A stretch of DNA of 64,000 nt from Lunularia cruciata. Lineage: Eukaryota; Streptophyta; Marchantiopsida; Lunulariales; Lunulariaceae. The notes under the pieces are model-generated. The model made no database searches and was not told the origin of the DNA. It was given only the letters and a program-made list of their open reading frames with translations. Both the position numbers and the translations under genes were made by a program. The stretch lies in the NCBI GenBank assembly GCA_948567375.1, contig OX419761.1:50842501-50906500 (forward strand), written 5' to 3'. Shown one piece after another: positions 35,800 to 47,987 of this stretch (the first letter of the stretch is position 1; the number at the start of each line of letters is the position of its first letter).

Positions 35800-37205
35800 G
35801 ACCTATTTTCTATCTATCTCCAAATGAATCTGAAGAGCTTTGAACAATCTTGATGAATTCGTATAGGACATTATATGAGTATAGAACCTTATCTTGGAGA
35901 GCACTTATATTTCTTGTTCCAAAGAGTGGTCTTTGATTTTATATTGACTAGGGTAGATGAGCTAAACAAATAGTGAAGAATGGTTATTACTATCTTGAAT
36001 ATATGATTTGTTGGATTGAGCAAGTGGAGCTAAATTCTTCAACTTATATCTTTGTAAATATTATTGGCAGATCTATATGGAAGATGTGTCTAAGATAATC
36101 TTATATATAAAGTATGGACAACTTGAGTGTATTGTCTTTCCTTTTGGCTTCACAATGCTTCTTTAGTATTCATAGATTAGAAAGCATTAAGTACTCAATG
36201 AATTATTATAAACTATATTGTAGGTTTTTAGATGATACTCTCATCTTTAATGATACTAGAAAAGAGCAATAGCTGATGTTGATAGAGTGTTCTAATGCTT
36301 AAGCATGTGTATATTATTTTGGTAAAGTGCTAGTAAGATCTGGCAAGTAGAAATCCTTTTGTAAGAAATTAAAATGTAAGTTTTAGAGAAAAGAGATAAC
36401 CTCTTAGATCACAAGGTTTTAGCTAAAGGTATCAAAATTGAGGAATAAAATATTAAAGTTACTATGCACTTTCCAACATATACATTACCATTTGAAATAA
36501 TCTTCTTTCAAGTTTACCTACAATAACTCTAAGCAAGCAAATCTTAGATTTTCTCTTTTCTCTATTGATAATCGTCAAGACCTCTTAGTTCTTGATAATA
36601 TTGTTATAGTTTCTCTTCCAATATGCCAAGTATATCCAGCTATTTATCCACTTTATCTTGCTCCTCACTTGAAGCCAAACTAATCTTACCATGGCTCAAA
36701 ATCATCAAAAATTAATATTTTGAGATCAAAACCATCATTTTGATATTTTTTCTTTGGTGAAAAATTCATTATTACATTATTTATTAGTCATGTTTATTAC
36801 TTTCTAGTCATTTCCCTCCCTTATCTCTCTATATTTGAGTTTTAAATATCAATTCTCAAAGTTATTTTTCTTATTGCTTATCAATTTTATCTTCTTCACC
36901 ATATTAAATTTTTTTCTTTCTTCTATATTTCCAAATTCAAACCTTTCATTCCAAAACACCTTCTTTTACTAACTAGATTCAACCTCCCTATGTCTATTCA
37001 GTACCTCTAGTGAGGATTAGTATGAAGGTTGATCAGATTTTGGCCAAACATTTGGTTAAGCTTTGCTTCCATCAATATATAGAGCATAAAGTTTATAAGA
37101 AGTATTACCTATTTTTAATGTTATATAGGAACTACTCATCATCTTCATCATGCTCAACATATGCACCAAGAATTTCAAAACCAAAGCTTAATACAAGGAA
37201 GTAAA
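35800..37205 (+). pseudogene. Very decayed chromodomain Ty3/gypsy relic
   Basis: An RT-like block at about 36060-36160 reads YMEDVSKIILYIKYGQLECI then VFPFGFT, the counterpart of the xxEDxxKTAFxTRYGHxEFxVMPFGLT block. At about 36920-36990 ISKFKPFIPKHL matches the FHVSxLKPFxPN segment after integrase. The frame at 37010-37204 begins with KVDQILAKHLVKLCFHQYIE then HKVY, resembling the EVDxILAKRLVKLRGKxxxEYKVxWKGY start of a chromodomain. The distances are shorter than in an intact element, so internal deletions have occurred. Stops are everywhere. Confidence 0.5.
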
Positions 37206-37848
37206 GAATAGAAATGTATAATTATATAGAAATTTAATATCGTAATTTAGTAGAAATTCTATCTATAAGTTGGTACTTGGGGAAGTATTTATGAAGTTCT
37301 ATAGAAAAGCTATTTAGAAGGCTTTTAGGAAAATTCTTAAGTACTGACTTGTTAAGTAGATTACTCGAATCCTTCCTATTGACTTTGTTGTGATATTAAG
37401 TACGAGGTTTGAGGAACTTCTTTAGATTGACTTGGGCTAGAAAGTTAAGCTTGTATCTATCTCAAGAATGTAATCTCTTGTTTAGTAATCTTTTTAGTTC
37501 TTGGTCCATCTCTTTTCTTTTACTATTTTTATTTTTGATTTTTAATGAATTTTTCATACAAAAAATTTCTTACATAAATCTAATAAATTAAAAAAATTAG
37601 TGAATATTTCCCTTATTTTCACCTTGACTCTTTTTTTAGGTAAAATTATTTAGTAATACTATTTGAGGCAAAGTAGAACAATTTGGATCCAAGAAGAAAT
37701 CAAGAAATTGAAGGTACGTTTCGATCTATACCAAAGATCGTTATAGATTTTGATTTTCCATTTACAGCTCAACAAAGGACATAATTATGTTATTGTAAAT
37801 GATTTAGTCAATTATCTAAATATGAATCATTTTACTTTTTGGATATTT

Positions 37849-37851
<3 letters not shown>

Positions 37852-37879
<28 letters not shown>
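37852..37879. repeat. (TA)n(TG)n microsatellite
   Basis: An uninterrupted TA run passes directly into a TG run of about six units. Confidence 0.9.
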
Positions 37880-38190
37880 AAAATAATTATGTATAATATG
37901 TTATCAATAATAGCTATACATTAAAACCTACAAATTAGAATAAATTCCATGAGTTAGGATTTAATAATTACGTTTAAAATGTATCTTTTAATATCTAAAA
38001 GATATTGACTCAAAATATAATTACATTGTCACTTAAAAGTTTTATAGACAAAATATTTTTTATATGCTTGTCTTCTTTGAATTATTTTGAGATTTATATT
38101 TTTTTTTAAATTTCAATTAATTTTTTTATTTTTTATTTTTTTAATATATGGATATCGTTGGTACTTAGTTTCAGTTTGCGCTCTATTTCT

Positions 38191-38277
38191 TTCCCTTTCC
38201 CTTGTGTGGCTTGATGAGGTCTTCCTATCTTCTTTTTATCACACACCGTCGCTTTGTTCTATTTCAATCAAACGTGG
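38191..38277 (+). repeat. Dispersed repeat, copy 2 (diverged)
   Basis: Reads cttgtgtggcttgatgaggt, then cttcctatcttc, and later ccgtcgc. It is parallel to copy 3 at 48871-48957 (cttgtacggcttgatggggt, then cttcccatccttc, and later cggtcgc). It lies about 430 bp upstream of the RPS20 start codon. Confidence 0.5.
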
Positions 38278-38706
38278 ATATAGAATCGGGTTGGTTTACA
38301 ACGGGTCCTATATCTCATGAGGTAATATACATATAAAGTTATGAAATTAAAGAGAATATCTTTGTCTCGCCTGATGTCAAATTCTCACGACCTGGTCTCC
38401 AACCGGTAACCGGCAAGTTGAACATTGACATGGCAGAGAAACCGTGTTCTGTCCGTCATCGCGAACGGAAGTGGACAGAAGCTCCCTTATCTGGTTTTGC
38501 TTCATCCTAGAGCCTCATCCTCCAAAGGATTGCCGCGGAGAGAGAGTCGCCATAGCCAAGAGCAGACAGAAGTTGGAAAGTAGTGGGTTCCGTGGGATCT
38601 TTACTCGCTGTCACTAACACACAGACGACCTCGAGGAATTGAAGCGCAAGCAATTCTCAGGTCGAGGAACTACTACTTGGCCATAGACTTGATAAAGTCC
38701 CTCAAA

Positions 38707-39723
38707 ATGGCGGCCGTAGCTGCCTCCTGCGCTGCTCCGTTTGCGAGTCTCTCCATCACCGGCTCCTGCACCAGGACCGTAGCGTCCTCCTCCATTGTTT
38801 CTGTCGCTCCTCTGCGCTCCTGCGGGTTCTTCAGCACTCCTCTTTTAGTTTCAGGTAATTGAAATCTATATATCAATGCCAATTCGCCTGCAGAAAATGA
38901 GTTAAGAATGTTGTCTGAGAATCGAGGTCGTGTTCTGCTGTACAGGAGGAGCCTCAAGATGTCCAATCTCTCGACCTAGAGTGATCATCAGGGGTATGGC
39001 GGACGCCGTGGTGGTGAAGAAGAAAGAGGATTCTGCTATTAAGAGAGAACGGATTGCCGAGGCTCGCCGTGTGTACAACAAGTCGAGGAAAACTGAGATT
39101 AAGACTCGCATGAAAAAGGTCATTATATGGACATTCTTCTTACACTGCTGTCGACCTTACTTGGCTCATACATCCTGCATTGAGCTTCTGACTCCAAAGC
39201 CGTAATAGATGTAGGAGATTTGTTACATTCATGAATGACCTCATTGAGGGTTTTACTGGCTGGGTACCGTCTCAATTGTTATAGTGCAGTACAGAGCAGA
39301 TAGATAGCTACGTGACTTCTTGATATTAGCTCAGGTGCTGAGGGTTTACAGGCGAGAAAATTAAAATGTCCACCGTAAGTGCCCTCACGATCATTCAAGG
39401 AATGGTCTTTTCCTGGACTTAGAAACCCGGCACTCTGGAGCTTAAATCAAGCAGGTTGTATGGATTTGCTGACAAAAGGTCTGCCGTGTTTGAAACAGGT
39501 GTTCGCCGCTCTTGATGACATGAAGAAGAAAGGTGCTTCATCACCCGAGGAGATAAAGCCGGTGGAGATCCTGATTGCCGAAGCTTACTCGATTATTGAC
39601 AAGGCTGTCAAGGTCGGAACTCTACACAAGAATACAGGAGGAAATAGGAAATCTCGTTTGGCCCGAGCTAAGAGGGCCTTAGAAATTCAGCTAGGTTGGT
39701 ACACCCCGACCCCTTCATCATAG
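38707..39723 (+). CDS. RPS20: 30S ribosomal protein S20, plastid (bS20c)
   Basis: Three exons: 38707-38854, 38946-39118 and 39499-39723, with GT-AG introns of 91 and 380 nt and consistent phase, giving 181 residues. Residues 1-65 or so (MAAVAASCAAPFASLSITGS and on) are Ser/Ala/Arg-rich without acidic residues, a good plastid transit peptide. The mature part has the S20 signature: ARRVYNKSRKTEIKTRMKK at the end of exon 2, then EAYSIIDKAVKVGTLHKNTG and GNRKSRLARAKRALE in exon 3, ending GWYTPTPSS. The protein binds 16S rRNA early in assembly of the plastid small subunit. The start is the first ATG in the exon-1 frame; the sequence before it (TTG GCC ATA) is open but has no ATG. The family usually has about 80-90 residues without the transit peptide, so this fits the plant nuclear-encoded form. 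Confidence 0.93.
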
Positions 39724-42436
39724 GTAACATAAGTAGATAAAAACTCCATGATTTTGGCCTCTGGAATTAAACCAGTTCGGGAAACACACTGTGATTCATC
39801 AATTGCCCTTCAATCCCACTCTTGTCTGCCTCGTGTATGATTCGACCGCCCGCATTTTAGACCAGCTTGTGGAAAGTGGAAAAGAAAAAGAAATTCTTTC
39901 TAGTATTTATTCTCTTATTTAGCTTTGATGGACTTCTTCAAGATGTAAAATTTGTGAGCGCCTGTCATTAAGAGATATGATAGTCTGTGCAAGAGACTCG
40001 TTCAATTCTCGCGAGTTTCGAGGAGTAGAGCCTTATGCCCTTGGCCTTGTTCAGTGTGCACCATATGAAAGTCTCAGGATCTACACCGGACAGGATTTGT
40101 ATTACAATGTACGAGCTTCTCTAGAATCAACCAATCTCATTCAATTTTTCCGATTCGAAAATCAAGTCTCCTTAATATGTTTGAGGTTGGGTTTCCCAGT
40201 ACCAAGAGTCGAGTATCACCGCTGGCAGCGGTGGCCAAAACTGCGTGTAATACCACCCAGAACTACAAATATGAGAAGTCCGTGGATCACCTGCTGTAAT
40301 ATACCCAGGTCTATTCATGACGGTGGGCCGACCGATTATAAGTCTAGTTAAAGCTGGTTCCTCATTGTTCGCTTTCAAGTTTCCCTCCATGTCGAGAACT
40401 ATCTGGCTCAACATGAAAGTTTGTTCGAACTGCATCAACCCTGGGTTCGTCATCAAGAGTGGCGAATATGTACGTGTACAAAGACCGTCCCTATGCAGGG
40501 TGTCATTTTTGGGAAGAAATTTCATATTGTGGATGGTGTGAGAAAACTTAATCACAATGCACATTGAAGGTAGCCCGACAGGCAAAATTGATCTCGGGAT
40601 GACTGCTAGGCAACCGTGATCGTAGGTAAAGCGCGCGTTTTCTGCAACTGATCACTTCGGGTAGAGGACGAGGAACGGGCAAGTTTCAGTAACGAAACGA
40701 CCGCGTTAACCATTGGGACGGAAAGCACTCGCCATAGGACCTATACAGTCAGACAAACCCAGATTACAAGCCGGGGACAGTTTAGGGGCAGCTCCTTCCT
40801 GGGCAAGGAGGTTTCCTACCCTTACTGCGAAGCAGATACGAACCTGAAATTCCTCTTCATTTTATGTTCACTGAAAGAAATAAAAACTCTTGTCGCACTA
40901 ACATTAATCCAGTCCAACATTGCCATGTGAACTATGCCCATTTAGGCATACTTTCACGGAGACGAAACGTGTACACTGCCGATAGTAGTCAACCAGAGAT
41001 CTACCTGCCTTACTGGCGCAAGTTGCGATTGCGAATGTCGTTGTACAATACACTGTTGGGGGAAGGGGAGGGGGAAGGGGAGTAAACGTGCACAGATAAA
41101 CTTCGTCTTGCCCAACTCATGAAGCATAGAACATTTTTCACAGGTACACTAGCAACCACTTACAGGCTCACAGTTGTACACGGTAGAGCTCAAAATTGAA
41201 GGTTACAAAATTACAAGAGAACGCTCCATTTTTCGAATCGCCAAATGAACGGCATTGACGGACCCATGGGAGATTTCTCAGGCACACCCTGATAGGAACC
41301 TAAACCGAGAAATTAGTCAAATTGGTCCAGCTGCACTCTTGCTAAAAATATCTTCCCTGCCAACTCAAGGCTTCAGTAGTACACCTAACCATAAAAAGTA
41401 AAGTTTTTTATTTTGTACAAAACCAGACTTCACCAATTATCATCCCTTTCCTTGAGTCGGCCTGTCTGATCACCATGCTTGACCTGATGATGTTGGCCTG
41501 CTGCAGGCTGCAGAAAATCCTTGGTTGAGAAAGATTTTCAAATAGGGCACATACACCATCAGCTGGAGTAGCTTCGCTCAAAATGTCCCATATCAACAAT
41601 GATTCTCTACCTACATCTTGCGGCTCTACATGTCCCCGTTTGAGAAATTCGAAGTCTCCCCCTCTGTAACAAAGTCTAACACAGGCGTACGCACCCCAGA
41701 GGTTTCCTGCACACGACCTGTGATTTTAGGAACTCTACCGTATCAGTATACCAATGTATGTACAAATTAGACGAGAGATTTTTGCCAAGCTTCTTCGGTG
41801 ACCAGCATGGTGCCAACAACCTCTTAAACAAATTGCGAGATCTGGGTTCTCCCCGTACTCAAAGTTTGTTTCAAAAAATTTGGCAGCGAAGATTGTGGAA
41901 GATCTCACATGAGAGTAAGACAACCAGCCGAAATCCTGTTAAGGTCCCCTCCTGGATTCTTGACCCACTTCTCGAAGGAGTCTCATCAAATTCCACCCAT
42001 CGCTAAATGTAGTTGCAAATCAAAATCCATATTGCTTGAGACATTTCCTAGCATGATCCTGCACAAGAAAACCGCAAAGTACAACGTAATTAGAAGATAC
42101 CGACGAAATAGGCATACATGCTGCCATTGGTAGCGAAAATACTTTGCTTGAGGTTGATCAATTACATATTGTTGCAGAAGATTGCAATCCACCTCAACTT
42201 CGTTACTGGCAATAGTACACTTCTGTCATCTTACCCGCTCACTCAGCTACCCACGTATCATGACATCAATTGTCATTGGCATCCATTTTATGACAATCTT
42301 CGAATGAAGAAGAACAAGTAGTTCATAATGGAATATCAGCTGAAGCATGAAAGCATGACAAGTAAGTTCCATGTCTATCTACGATTGTTGAGGGAGAACT
42401 TATCCTTGCGCTGAGCAGATTTCCACCTACCTTTCA
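39724..42436. other. Intergenic between RPS20 and the U-box gene (convergent 3' ends)
   Basis: Moderate GC, unique-looking sequence. The left part should contain the RPS20 3' UTR, and the part to the left of 42436 the 3' UTR of the minus-strand U-box gene. Open frames at 39977-40351 (+) and 40172-40585 (-) overlap on opposite strands and have no recognisable domain. A G-quadruplex motif lies at 41058-41080. Confidence 0.45.
41058..41080 (+). other. G-quadruplex motif
   Basis: Four G-runs of 5, 4, 5 and 4 separated by AA, A and AA. This satisfies the usual G4 pattern with very short loops. It lies in the intergenic region between convergent genes. Confidence 0.75.
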
Positions 42437-45400
42437 TCAAAGCCATCCAGATCCAGGTCCAGGTCCATAATGGGAAGCATTCGGAGACGGCTGTCCTCCC
42501 AGCTTTTGTAGCGAACGATACTGCAATCGTACACTCTCTCCATTGTCCAGAGTCCTCACCAGATACCTAGAGGATGAACAGAAGGGTCCTTCGTAAGCTT
42601 CTAGGGATCAGGTGTCGAGCGGAAAAGGTTCAAGATGGCCCAAGAGATAAAAACACCTCTTTAACTTTTGGCTAAGGCAATTGCACATCAAGAAAGCTTC
42701 TCGAGTAGATTACTCATGAATGCGAAAAGCTTCCAGCTAAATCATAACTTTGCCGAGGAATAATTTATTGGACAGAAGAGCATCAGAGCAACTTGGAAGT
42801 CAGGTTGTCCATACCAGCCATTTAGGCATTGATTGGTGATGACAGCCTCTCGACCTACAAATCGCTCTGGTGTGCGTTTGTTACCCTGCAAAATCGTCAC
42901 ATGGAAAAATGTAAAATGCTGCTGTCTATAGTTGTAATTCCCATTGAACATATGAGGTCCAAAAGAAGAATACCTTTCTTCAACAAGTCAAGGAACCTAG
43001 CATGAGTACGACTAAGGTGGAACAGGACTAATTGGGGATCTCTTTCCACTAGTCCATGTTAGAGTGATCATACTTACTTTAATCAGCACCCGATCACTCA
43101 CTGAGAATGGGAACTGGACTCCCTTAGACCGGCTTGTGTCTGATGAAGGCTGCTGCTCCACAGGTGTCCCTTGATCCTATAGAAGTATATTATAGCAATT
43201 CAAAAGTGTTGCTCAACATGCTCCATGGTTTATGAGAAACTTCACATGCCAAGCTTGTTGTAAGACAATGCTTGATACAATCAACAAACTGGACCTACTT
43301 ACCTACATACCATCGTCTCTCTAGAAATCCTAAACGAAGTCGTGAAGTTGTGGACCATCCCTTACCTGCTCAGCACGATCCCTTCTACGTTTCGCCATCT
43401 TAGGTATAGAGTTTTCCTCTTCGCGCTTATAGGCCTGTACGGCCGCTCTCAAAGCTGCACATCATAAATAAGGATTACTTTGGTGACCAGATAAGGGTCT
43501 TATGATTAAATAGATAGTTGTCAATCTCTCCAAGATTCACATTATTTCGATGTACTAGAAACATATTCCAGAAAAAAGTAGGAAGGAAATTCAATCTACT
43601 CCAATGCTTGCAAACAGCCACGACTGCCGACCACCTTTCTGTTAGGTCAGTAAAGTCTCACCATAATTTGGGGCCATGGATGTTGCCCTAACAGATGCTC
43701 CACACGTTATACAGACATTCTGTCCAGAAGCCAAAAGGATACCATCAGTCTTATCGGGCTTACAGAAGCTGATGCACAGGGCAAACTCACAGATGTCCAT
43801 AGGAAAGTCGAGTACTCAACGGTAAATACAGGAAGTTGGAACAGAACTTTTAAATTGTTTTACCGTTTCGATAACTCGTGCTAGACCTGCATTCCCGAAA
43901 GAGTGCCCACATCCAAATACAGACGCATCATCCATCAGCTGGCCCCTGTAGACATGAGAAATTTGTAGAGATTAGGGAGATGCCCGAAATGTAAATTTAA
44001 GATGCACAAGACAGTCGATACAGCGTAGCTGACTTTTGGTTCATGAGAAATTTTTCGATTTTGACTTCAATTAGACTTACCGTACATGACGAACTTAAAG
44101 CTCTACACAGGACCAGAAGTATGTGAGTGCGTCCATTGAATCGGAGGGAATTTTTGAAGACTTCATTCCACGCGAAAAGAGTCGGTCAAACCTCTACTTG
44201 TTTGACGGTTACACGATAAATCTACTAACAGATTCTCACATAAGGTTCTGGTATTCTTAATCGGTCCATCTGAAATCTTAATCTGAAAGGAAATCATATT
44301 CGAGTGTCCACATCAGTCAGACAGAAATCTAATGGTCTCATATGGTGTGAACATTCAGAAAATATGTTCACTTCATATGTTTCACTGACGGTATTTTTGT
44401 GCAGTAGGTAGTCCGGCTATGTAGCATTCTCCTCCAGTGATAGGAGTATATAACCTCCTCAAGTCACTATCCCAGTTCATTAGAGACTCGCTCAGAAAGG
44501 GCTTCCGTCCAATTCGCGGCTCCTTTCGAAGTCACGTGTGTCCTAAGAAGACCAAAAGAAGCGATAGGGAGCTTCGGTTGCGGTTTGATATGCTCTATCC
44601 ACGTTTCAGAAGGTAGTTGAAAGCACGTCTGAGTGATTTTACGCGAATCTACTTAAACGATTTTACAGTCTATGGTGGTAAGAGCAAGCACTTGGAGCAT
44701 TACAGGTATGCTTCGTGGGGTGCAGGGAGTGTCCGGTCCGTTCTAGGTTACCAGTGGAGTTCCACTTGGTTCCATCATCTGCAAAGATAAGTTGCTATAA
44801 GTAATGTGCCCGCGATTACTAGTGAACTCCCACGAACTCTGTAAGAAATGTAAGAAATATACCTCTGTGAGAAATGTGAGAGGAACATTTCTTGCCGCTA
44901 GAGATTTTATATATACAAGGTTTATGGGAGACCTCGCTCTTTCTGGGGCCTAGAAGGGGGGAAAGACTTTGGTTGGACAGAGGAGTGCGAGCAAGCTGTT
45001 CAGACGCTCAAGAAGGCACCGAGTAATCAACTCTATTTGTCAATCCGGTCTGGTAATGACGTGACCAGCTTTTGGCCAGTAAGGTGATATTTATCACTAA
45101 CCACAGAGCCTTGGTGGACTTGGTAAAGGCAGTCAACCGTGCGGGCCGGGTTGCTAGGTGGTTTTGTTACTTTTAAAGGTTTGATTGGAAAGAAAATCAT
45201 TTGCTTTGGTGATCAACCGTCCTTTCAAGGAAAAAGACAAAAAATTCCTCCGTGATAAGGTGGTATCAAAGAAACTTAAGGTATTGACCTCTAGACGTAA
45301 AGCCCCTCCCACTACACTGCCAATATCGAATGGGTCTTGACAGAAACGGAAAGGGCACATCACAGAAACACGCATGGTAGCTAGGTTTCGAAGTAAGAAT

Positions 45401-47006
45401 GATACGTTAAAGGGTCGGAGAGAATGCGTCGGAGAGAAAGCTCCGCAGTAGAAGGTGACTCCATCATTCGTGCATTCCGCTTGTGACCGCCTCCGACATC
45501 GTTTCCCATATCCTGACCTTTCGAGACGTTGCTATTGTTGGATGCCGTTGAGTTAAGGAGAGAAGTGTAATAGTTTTCCTCTGAAGACTGGAGACTCTCA
45601 TGAAGGTGTCCTTGGCTTTGTTGTTCGTGCAACGAGCTACCCCCCATCGCACACTCCCTAGCAGCGAGGCTCTTCGCATACGAGTCCCGCGAAATACCAC
45701 CCCCTTCTCTCATGCCATATCCCCCAGGAATACCTGATCCCACACTCCCACCTCCACCGTTTTGTGATGAATTGGCTTCCACTTGAGTCGCCAAATGAGC
45801 TCCAGATGGAGACGCTTGCTGGTAGTTGATGAAAGGTAAACCAGGAGGTTGTAGATAGATTCCGAATGAAGGAGAAGCTGAGGTAGGCGCCTTCATTCCT
45901 CTATCTCGGTCTGACCCGGGTCGTTGAAATCCTTCCACACCTCTAGATGCCATCATGCTTTCCTGCCTCAAACGACCCTCAAGGGATCCCATTTGCGGAT
46001 GAGAATGGGCTCTTTCTCCGAGCACACTCTCTCTACTCCTATCCCCAACAGTACCTTCTTCGCCTTCCCCTTCCAAGTCGCCGTCGTCCTCGTCGTCCTC
46101 TTCAGTCCCTTCGCTTTGCGAAACCTCGCTAACTTCCCCTCGAACAAGACCTATGTCTCTGAAATCTCCTTCTCCTCCAACTCCCTCCCTCTCCCCTCCA
46201 CCACCCCACTGATCCTGGTCCCTTCCTACACCAATCCCGCCAAGCTGATTTCCTCCGTATACGTTCTTTCGTTCATCATTTTCTCCGCCCGACTCTTTCT
46301 GCACCCTATGCTCCAAATGGAATCCTTCACCTCCTTCTCTATAATCCCTTTCGGCATTCTGTAGAAAACCTGGCCTATCTCTCCCTAAGTATTTTCCCGG
46401 ATCTGTGTAATCTCCAAATCCTTCCCCAGGCCGCGGTTTTTTGGCTGGCTCGGTCCGTTTAGGGCCTGGCATGTTTCTCGAGTATTGATCTGCTTGCACG
46501 GACCGACCTGATAGAGAAGTAAGTCCTATGTCGACTCTTTGAGAAGGTCCCCCTCCTACCATATCCAACTCTTCAGATCCCATTTGGCCTTGAACCAAGA
46601 GCTTTAGCTGATTCACCTGACGCTCGGCGTAAGCTTCCGAGCGATCTCCCGGTCGCAATCGTCAAATGAAGTCTAGAAAATATGTCCCCTTTTGTCAGCA
46701 ATTCCTACGAAGGTCCATTTACTCATCGCCAATTCGTATAGCATTTTTGAGCAGCACACGTTGTAAATCACCAATGCTCGAAGCCGAATGAATGGAGGAA
46801 AAGAACTCGCGCTGCTACAAGTGGTTGCTCCCTGTTGCATGCCATTGTCCCGTCATCTCAGAGAACGTACAAGTGTGCAGGACTCATTTCACAATCTCTG
46901 GCAATTTCTGTACAAGTTTAGTTGCAGCAACTGCATGCATCAGGTGCTTATAGTTCACCCCTGAGATCTTACCTGAACCCCTATAAAACATGACATGAAA
47001 AACCAT
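42437..47006 (-). CDS. U-box domain protein, PUB62/63-like
   Basis: Eight coding exons on the minus strand: 47006-46973 (tentative), 46645-45406, 43945-43864, 43719-43662, 43454-43366, 43176-43078, 42885-42815 and 42566-42437. All have GT-AG ends in phase, giving 600 residues. The long second exon encodes a Gly/Ser/Glu-rich, mostly disordered region with an acidic block (EGTEEDDEDDGDLEGEGEEG). At its end LSLRRILSDPLT joins GQLMDDASVFGCGHSFGNAG, then NVCITCGASVRATSMAPNYA and LRAAVQAYKREEE, a U-box-like fold that retains Cys/His positions. The C-terminus has KGNKRTPERFVGREAVITNQ, CLNGWYLVRTLDNGESVRLQ and YRSLQKL. This combination is that of the Arabidopsis PUB62/PUB63 type, presumed E3 ubiquitin ligases; no substrate can be inferred. 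The first micro-exon (MVFHVMFYRGS) is supported by phase and a good donor, but its acceptor is weak. The first in-frame ATG within the long exon is at 46583. Confidence 0.8.
44900..45260 (+). pseudogene. Ty3/gypsy RT-RNase H fragment inside a U-box gene intron
   Basis: On the plus strand, antisense to the U-box gene, FWGLEGGKDFGWTEECEQAV then QTLKKAPS (about 44950-45030) matches the FxWTEECQxAFxxLKxxL connection after RT. After a gap, QLLASKVIFITNHRALVDLV and KAVNRAGRVARWF (about 45065-45165) match the RNase H block that ends GRLARW. The piece lies in the 1,460-nt intron 45405-43946, five times longer than the other introns, so the insertion probably explains that length. No LTRs are visible. 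Confidence 0.7.
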
Positions 47007-47950
47007 GTACACGAAAACCCCAAACACAAACCCTCAGGTTGCCATAATTCTTCTTCCCACCCGCAATAATATCCCTGTTTATTTCTCCTCCTCTACGTGA
47101 TAATCCCTCTTACGCTCCTGTCCTCCACCAACTCCGGGTATATCCACTCTCTTAACTTTCCCGCCTCCTCTCTCCTCGCTTCTGCACAGAACACTCCGCA
47201 TCTGCCCCTTCTGTTTCCTACTCCCTATCTTCCTCCCAAGAACACCTGTCGACTTTCCCCCGCGGTCCTGTAGGCCCTCCTTCTTCACCAAACTATCGCA
47301 CACTCAACAATTTCCACAAACAACCTCTTCCCAACTTGCCACCTCCACGCACAGAACAAACCCCCTCAACAGTACACTACACTACAACTTTCGCCCGAAG
47401 ACCCCGAGCCCCCGAACACACAATTGAACGCCTCCCACGCAAGCCCAGGCAGCAGCAGCGACAATCCTTCCCAGTCTCCCCTACAGTCCCTCAGTCCATC
47501 CTCCGCCGCCTCCTCCTCCTTCGGATAAATCCCCTTCACTTCTCACCTCTGCAGAATAAAACAGACGATCCTCTCAAAAGCAGCAACTCGCTTCCGTTCG
47601 CTTGCCTCACTCCTTGGTACAAGAGCCGCTTCTCTCTTCTCAAATTCTCCCGCAATCCAACAGTTTCGTATCTTCTCCCAATTCCTCCCCCTTGTCACAT
47701 TCTCAGGGACTCCCGTCTGCGGCTCCGATCACAAACCCCGCGCTTCCTCCCGTGCAGCGGTGCCTAGCATCAATCAATCCTATCCCCCGCCATAAGCTCA
47801 AGACGACTACAACGCAGCTGCATCGGTCCGCTGCAAAGATCATCCATCCGCGCAAGAAACTCAGATTCTCCTAGTGACGTCGTAGATAAAGATTTCCCAT
47901 CGCGACGGACGGACGGACAAACGAACGAGAATGTTAGAGGATCTCCGAGA
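47007..47950 (-). other. Probable long 5' leader of the U-box gene
   Basis: Between a TATA box at 47979-47987 and the proposed ATG at 47006 the minus strand is strongly purine-rich (GGAGGAGGAGGCGGCGGAGG-type runs near 47500) and has several short upstream ATG frames. One of them, 47303-47079, is 74 codons, charged and without a domain. Whether the leader is spliced is unknown. Confidence 0.45.
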
Positions 47951-47978
47951 CAAAGACAACTCCAAGCAGAGGACAGGA

Positions 47979-47987
47979 CTTTATATA
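47979..47987 (-). promoter_or_regulatory. TATA box of the U-box gene
   Basis: TATATAAAG on the minus strand, in a GC-rich context. Transcription would start near 47950. Confidence 0.55.

Larger units (their letters stand above)
37206..38706. other. AT-rich spacer grading into the RPS20 promoter
   Basis: AT-rich to about 38160, with a (TA)n(TG)n microsatellite at 37852-37879, then a dispersed repeat (38191-38277) and a sharp rise in GC from about 38380. The last 300 bp are the likely promoter and 5' leader of RPS20; I could not identify a TATA box with confidence. Confidence 0.5.

Noticed and set aside
40172-40585. 137-codon minus-strand frame overlapped by a 124-codon plus-strand frame (39977-40351)
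   Set aside because: The two are mutual antisense readings of the same DNA, and neither shows a recognisable domain, start context or splice structure.
41040-41090. GEGEGEGE-type coding repeat
   Set aside because: The open frame ending in this run is short and unsupported; the run is better described as a G-quadruplex motif.
45924-46364. 146-codon plus-strand frame
   Set aside because: Antisense of the Gly/Glu-rich exon of the U-box gene, where compositional bias removes stops on both strands.
47336-47767. 143-codon plus-strand Pro/Arg/Ser-rich frame, possibly a small gene
   Set aside because: It lies opposite the purine-rich leader of the U-box gene. Its openness follows from C-rich composition, and it has no conserved block.
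47873-47882. TGACGTCG-type bZIP site
   Set aside because: Downstream of the proposed TATA box, within the leader, so a promoter role is doubtful; not listed as a feature.
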